Positions 61,750 through 64,000 of a stretch of DNA of 64,000 bases are shown here, one piece after another (within the stretch, counting starts at the first letter, position 1; the number at the start of each line of letters is the position of its first letter). Both the position numbers and the translations under genes were made by a program. The stretch covers positions 1-64,000 of the forward strand of contig NZ_SLUB01000022.1 in the NCBI RefSeq assembly GCF_004799755.1, read 5' to 3'. Source of the DNA: Bacillus timonensis (lineage in GTDB: Bacteria; Bacillota; Bacilli; Bacillales; Bacillaceae_L). The notes under the pieces are model-generated. The model was given only the letters and a program-made list of their open reading frames with translations, was not told where the DNA came from and made no database searches.

Positions 61750-61801
61750 GTACGGTTCCTGTGGCTCCCTCGGAGCCAATGGGAACCGTCCCCGTGGTCC
61801 C
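61742..61801. repeat. GAACCGTCCC-family paired repeat
   Basis: Inverted units GTACGGTTCC/GGAACCGTCC and GGCTCC/GGAGCC, ending TGGTCCC, 35 bases before the SDR gene. Confidence 0.75.
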
Positions 61802-61836
61802 GCCCACCCCAAAATACCAAAAGGTAGGTGATGTAG

Positions 61837-62607
61837 GTGAGACATGCAGTGATTACAGCGGGAACAAAGGGCTTAGGCAGAAAAGTGACTGAGGAATTTT
61901 TAAAAAAGGGCTGCTCGGTGACAGTGAACTATAGATGTGACAAGGCTCGCGTCGAAGAGCTTAAAAGTGAGTGGAAACCCTATTTAGAGTGCATTCAGTT
62001 CGTTCAAGGTGACATCACAAAAAAAGAGGACATCACAAACATTTTCAACCAGGCAATGAACCGTTTTGGCCGAATCGACTACCTCATCAACAACGCCGGA
62101 CCGTATATTTTTGAACGAAAAAAATTAGTAGATTACAAGGATTACGAATGGAACGAGATGATTGACGGCAATCTCAGCTCGGTGTTTCATTTTCTCAAGC
62201 TAACCATCCCCATCATGCGGAAGCAAAATTTCGGCAGAATTATCACCTATGGCTTTCAGGATGCAGAGAGCGCGCCTGGTTGGATGTATCGTGCGGCCTT
62301 CAGTGCGGCAAAGGTCGGTCTGGTGTCACTTACTAAATCAATCGCCCTCGAGGAAGCTGAGTTCGGAATTACCGCCAACATGGTGTGCCCGGGGGACATA
62401 ACCGGTGAAATGAAAGAAGCCACTATCACACAAGCTCGCACACGAAACGACCCCGAAACGCCAATCGGTCGCCCTGGCACAGGCGAAGATATAGCTAGAA
62501 TTATCGCCTTTCTCTGTGAGGAAAACTCTGATTTCATCACGGGGAGTGTGATTTCGGCGTCGGGTGGAGTGAATGTCGTGAACAAAATTGGGTCAAGGGG
62601 GAAGTGA
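61837..62607 (+). CDS. Short-chain dehydrogenase/reductase with Phe at the catalytic Tyr position
   Basis: 256 aa, GTG after GGTAGGTGATGTAG. Rossmann motif AVITAGTKGLGRKV (TGxxxGxG variant), NNAGP, and VCPGDITGEM. The usual YxxxK reads FSAAK within MYRAAFSAAKVGL, so the normal catalytic Tyr is Phe; a Tyr 4 residues earlier could substitute. Cytosolic NAD(P)-dependent enzyme. Substrate unknown and activity uncertain. Confidence 0.85.
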   Translation: MRHAVITAGTKGLGRKVTEEFLKKGCSVTVNYRCDKARVEELKSEWKPYLECIQFVQGDITKKEDITNIFNQAMNRFGRIDYLINNAGPYIFERKKLVDYKDYEWNEMIDGNLSSVFHFLKLTIPIMRKQNFGRIITYGFQDAESAPGWMYRAAFSAAKVGLVSLTKSIALEEAEFGITANMVCPGDITGEMKEATITQARTRNDPETPIGRPGTGEDIARIIAFLCEENSDFITGSVISASGGVNVVNKIGSRGK

Positions 62608-62704
62608 ATCACCCCAAGACCCATTATTATTTTATACCTTAAGTTTCTTATTTGAATATAGTAAAATATTTATTCGGCAAAATCTGTACTAATAATGAAT
62701 TATT

Positions 62705-62785
62705 AATTCAAACAAACGTTTGTACAGCGGTTTAACAAAGGATTGGCGGTCAACTAGAATTTCAAACAAGCGTTTGATTGGACGA
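62705..62785. promoter_or_regulatory. Pair of CAAACAAACGTTTG-type palindromes
   Basis: CAAACAAACGTTTGTA (about 62709) and CAAACAAGCGTTTGA (about 62765), 56-57 bases apart, in the gap between convergent genes. Same motif class as 54302. Being away from any visible promoter, they could be a repeat element or serve an unseen transcript. Confidence 0.45.
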
Positions 62786-62848
62786 AATTTGTGCATCTCA
62801 AATAGGCTGTTATAGTCATGATTTTCACTAAGAAATTATTCTAATTTC

Positions 62849-63367
62849 CTATAATATCTCATCCTCATCTAAAATCTTGATCATTACAGGAGCGCGGCTA
62901 TCGGATCCACTAAGTTTTGTAAATCCAAGTTCTTGATATTGTTTTAGCTTTGGAAACTTGATGATTTCCTTGTCCCCATCATTTCTTGGGTCCGCAGCAA
63001 TGACTAATACATAATCAAAATTCATATAGTGGCAGAATTCGATAAATTTTTTTAAAATTTGCGGTTCTGCTTCATCTTGATTGTATTCGTTTAAAATCGT
63101 TATTCGGTCTAGCGTGATAATTTTTCCACCATCGAAATCCGTATCGATAAAATTAGAAATCATGTATTCTTGGTCCCCAGAAATAGCATCCGCACTGAAA
63201 AGTAAATCTTGGTCATCTCCCATTTCATATCCATTGTAATAATGGAAGGAAAGATGGCCAACTTCAATTTCATCCTCAAACTTATCGTCTAAATACGCCG
63301 TAATTTTTCCATATCCGCTCATCATATTCAAATCTGAATCGAACGTAAAAGAATACTCAATATTCAA
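62849..63367 (-). CDS. GNAT-like hypothetical protein
   Basis: 172 aa, TTG start with a weak upstream site (AGAGAG). Alternating strands and helices; KIITLDRITIL, QILKKFIEFCHYMNFDYVLV and YQELGFTKL resemble the end of a GNAT acetyltransferase fold, but the CoA loop (Q/RxxGxG/A) is not visible. Acidic N-terminus. Family uncertain. Confidence 0.65.
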   Translation of the reverse strand: MNIEYSFTFDSDLNMMSGYGKITAYLDDKFEDEIEVGHLSFHYYNGYEMGDDQDLLFSADAISGDQEYMISNFIDTDFDGGKIITLDRITILNEYNQDEAEPQILKKFIEFCHYMNFDYVLVIAADPRNDGDKEIIKFPKLKQYQELGFTKLSGSDSRAPVMIKILDEDEIL

Positions 63368-63433
63368 CAGGGATCAACTCTCTTTATTTGAAATTTTAGT
63401 CTTAATAAAATACTACCCCAATAAATCGCTAAA

Positions 63434-63545
63434 GCGCAATTCTTCCTACCTTAGGCGCTATTCTACAATATAGTGCGCAATTACACTCCGCTAAAGCGCA
63501 ATTCTTCAAAATAAAACGCAAATAGCCTCTAAATGCCGCAATTCT
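63434..63545. repeat. 20-21-bp phased CGCAAW array (six units)
   Basis: Units begin CGCAATTCTTCC, CGCTATTC, CGCAATTAC, CGCAATTCTTC, CGCAAATAG, CGCAATTC at 20 or 21 bases. Confidence 0.82.
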
Positions 63546-63568
63546 CTCTTTCATAATTTTGTCAAAAA

Positions 63569-63599
63569 GGGGACCAAAAGAACCGTCCCTCTGGTTCTC
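63569..63599. repeat. GAACCGTCCC-family unit
   Basis: GGGGACCAAAAGAACC, CCCTCTGGTTCTC; upstream of the terminal MCP gene. Confidence 0.7.
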
Positions 63600-63668
63600 T
63601 TTGTGGTAAAATAGTTCTAGTCGAAAAATGCAGAATTTTGTAGATACGCCAGGGAGAAGAGGGTCATT

Positions 63669-64000
63669 ATGAAGATTAAGACAAAACTGAGTATGCTCGT
63701 TTTTATTTTGTTGGTAGCACTGCTTGTCACAGGTGGGTTATCGATCTATCAACAAGGTGAAACGGATAAGGTATATAAAAATATAGAGACTCATCAAGAC
63801 TTGCAGTTTACATTGAAGTCGATCGAGTATCGTTTTACAGGGATTTCGAATGACGAACGGGCTTTTCTCCTTACGGGAGATGAGGAGCTAGTCACCGGAG
63901 TCGAGAAGAAGATAACAGATATTGAACAATATTTCTTAGACGCTCAAAAAACGAACTTAGACGCAGAAGATGCGAAAGCACTCGAAGAAATCAAAACAAA
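63669..64000 (+). CDS. Methyl-accepting chemotaxis protein, truncated at the window end
   Basis: 110 residues visible, ATG after GAAGAGGGTCATT. A span (about 7-26: SMLVFILLVALLVTGG) and the first helices of a four-helix-bundle sensor (YKNIETHQDLQFTLKSIEYR, DERAFLLTGDEELVTGVEKK) match 4HB-type MCPs. It runs off the right edge, so the signalling domain is not seen. An AT-rich TAAAAT (about 63608) may be the -10. Confidence 0.82.
   Translation, partial: MKIKTKLSMLVFILLVALLVTGGLSIYQQGETDKVYKNIETHQDLQFTLKSIEYRFTGISNDERAFLLTGDEELVTGVEKKITDIEQYFLDAQKTNLDAEDAKALEEIKT

Overview
The window is chromosomal DNA from a low-GC Gram-positive of the family Bacillaceae. The evidence is strong AGGAGG ribosome sites, frequent GTG/TTG starts, many intrinsic terminators, and Bacillus-type genes: glpP, yvrJ, a guanine-riboswitch-controlled xpt-pbuX operon, YesM/YesN regulators, an RsbR-like STAS domain and a holin-like type I toxin. 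I saw no rRNA, tRNA, prophage or CRISPR array. The species cannot be named from the window alone.

Layout. 0-11.6 kb: a small anchored protein, glpP behind a structured leader, a 38-aa membrane peptide behind a perfect cre box, a PAS-GGDEF-EAL protein, the DUF1659/DUF2922/yvrJ cluster, an Rpn-type PD-(D/E)XK gene between two copies of the yvrJ 3' end, and a giant LysM/Ig-like/GH18 surface protein. 11.8-24.8 kb: a coherent locus with two secreted DUF4127 proteins, a YesM-type kinase, two YesN-type regulators, a sugar ABC importer without ATPase, a TIM-barrel protein and an FAD oxidoreductase. This looks like an uncharacterised glycan-use system and is one of the two best candidates for new biology. 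25-38.9 kb: SEC-C protein, two subtilases, a Gfo/Idh/MocA oxidoreductase, an MCP, several tiny genes, a second GH18/LysM/SH3 protein, an LCP wall-polymer ligase and a frameshifted gene. 39-52.8 kb: nucleoside and purine salvage and one-carbon genes (rbsK, nucleoside hydrolase, purU, prs, xpt, pbuX, an allantoate-amidohydrolase-type enzyme) with two M20 peptidases, a second SEC-C protein and a Zn-ribbon/PD-(D/E)XK pair. 53-64 kb: a type I toxin, a sigma factor, a thiolase, a histidine kinase fused to an RsbR-like STAS module, a three-gene HNH / J-TPR / GIY-YIG cassette (second main candidate), an SDR enzyme, a GNAT-like protein and the start of an MCP.

Intergenic DNA is unusually rich in repeats. 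One family consists of paired palindromes with the core GGGACAGG. They sit at or next to stop codons, and one copy lies in frame inside xpt. A second family has the core GAACCGTCCC. There are also arrays phased at 20-21 bp (core CGCAAW, or CGATAGA) and an eight-copy array with an exact 52-bp period.

Functionally, the DUF4127 locus probably senses (YesM/YesN), binds and imports a saccharide released outside the cell by the DUF4127 proteins, then processes it with the FAD enzyme and TIM-barrel protein. The purine block funnels nucleosides to ribose-5-phosphate, PRPP and purine nucleotides. All functions are read from sequence motifs and family memory; no database search was possible.
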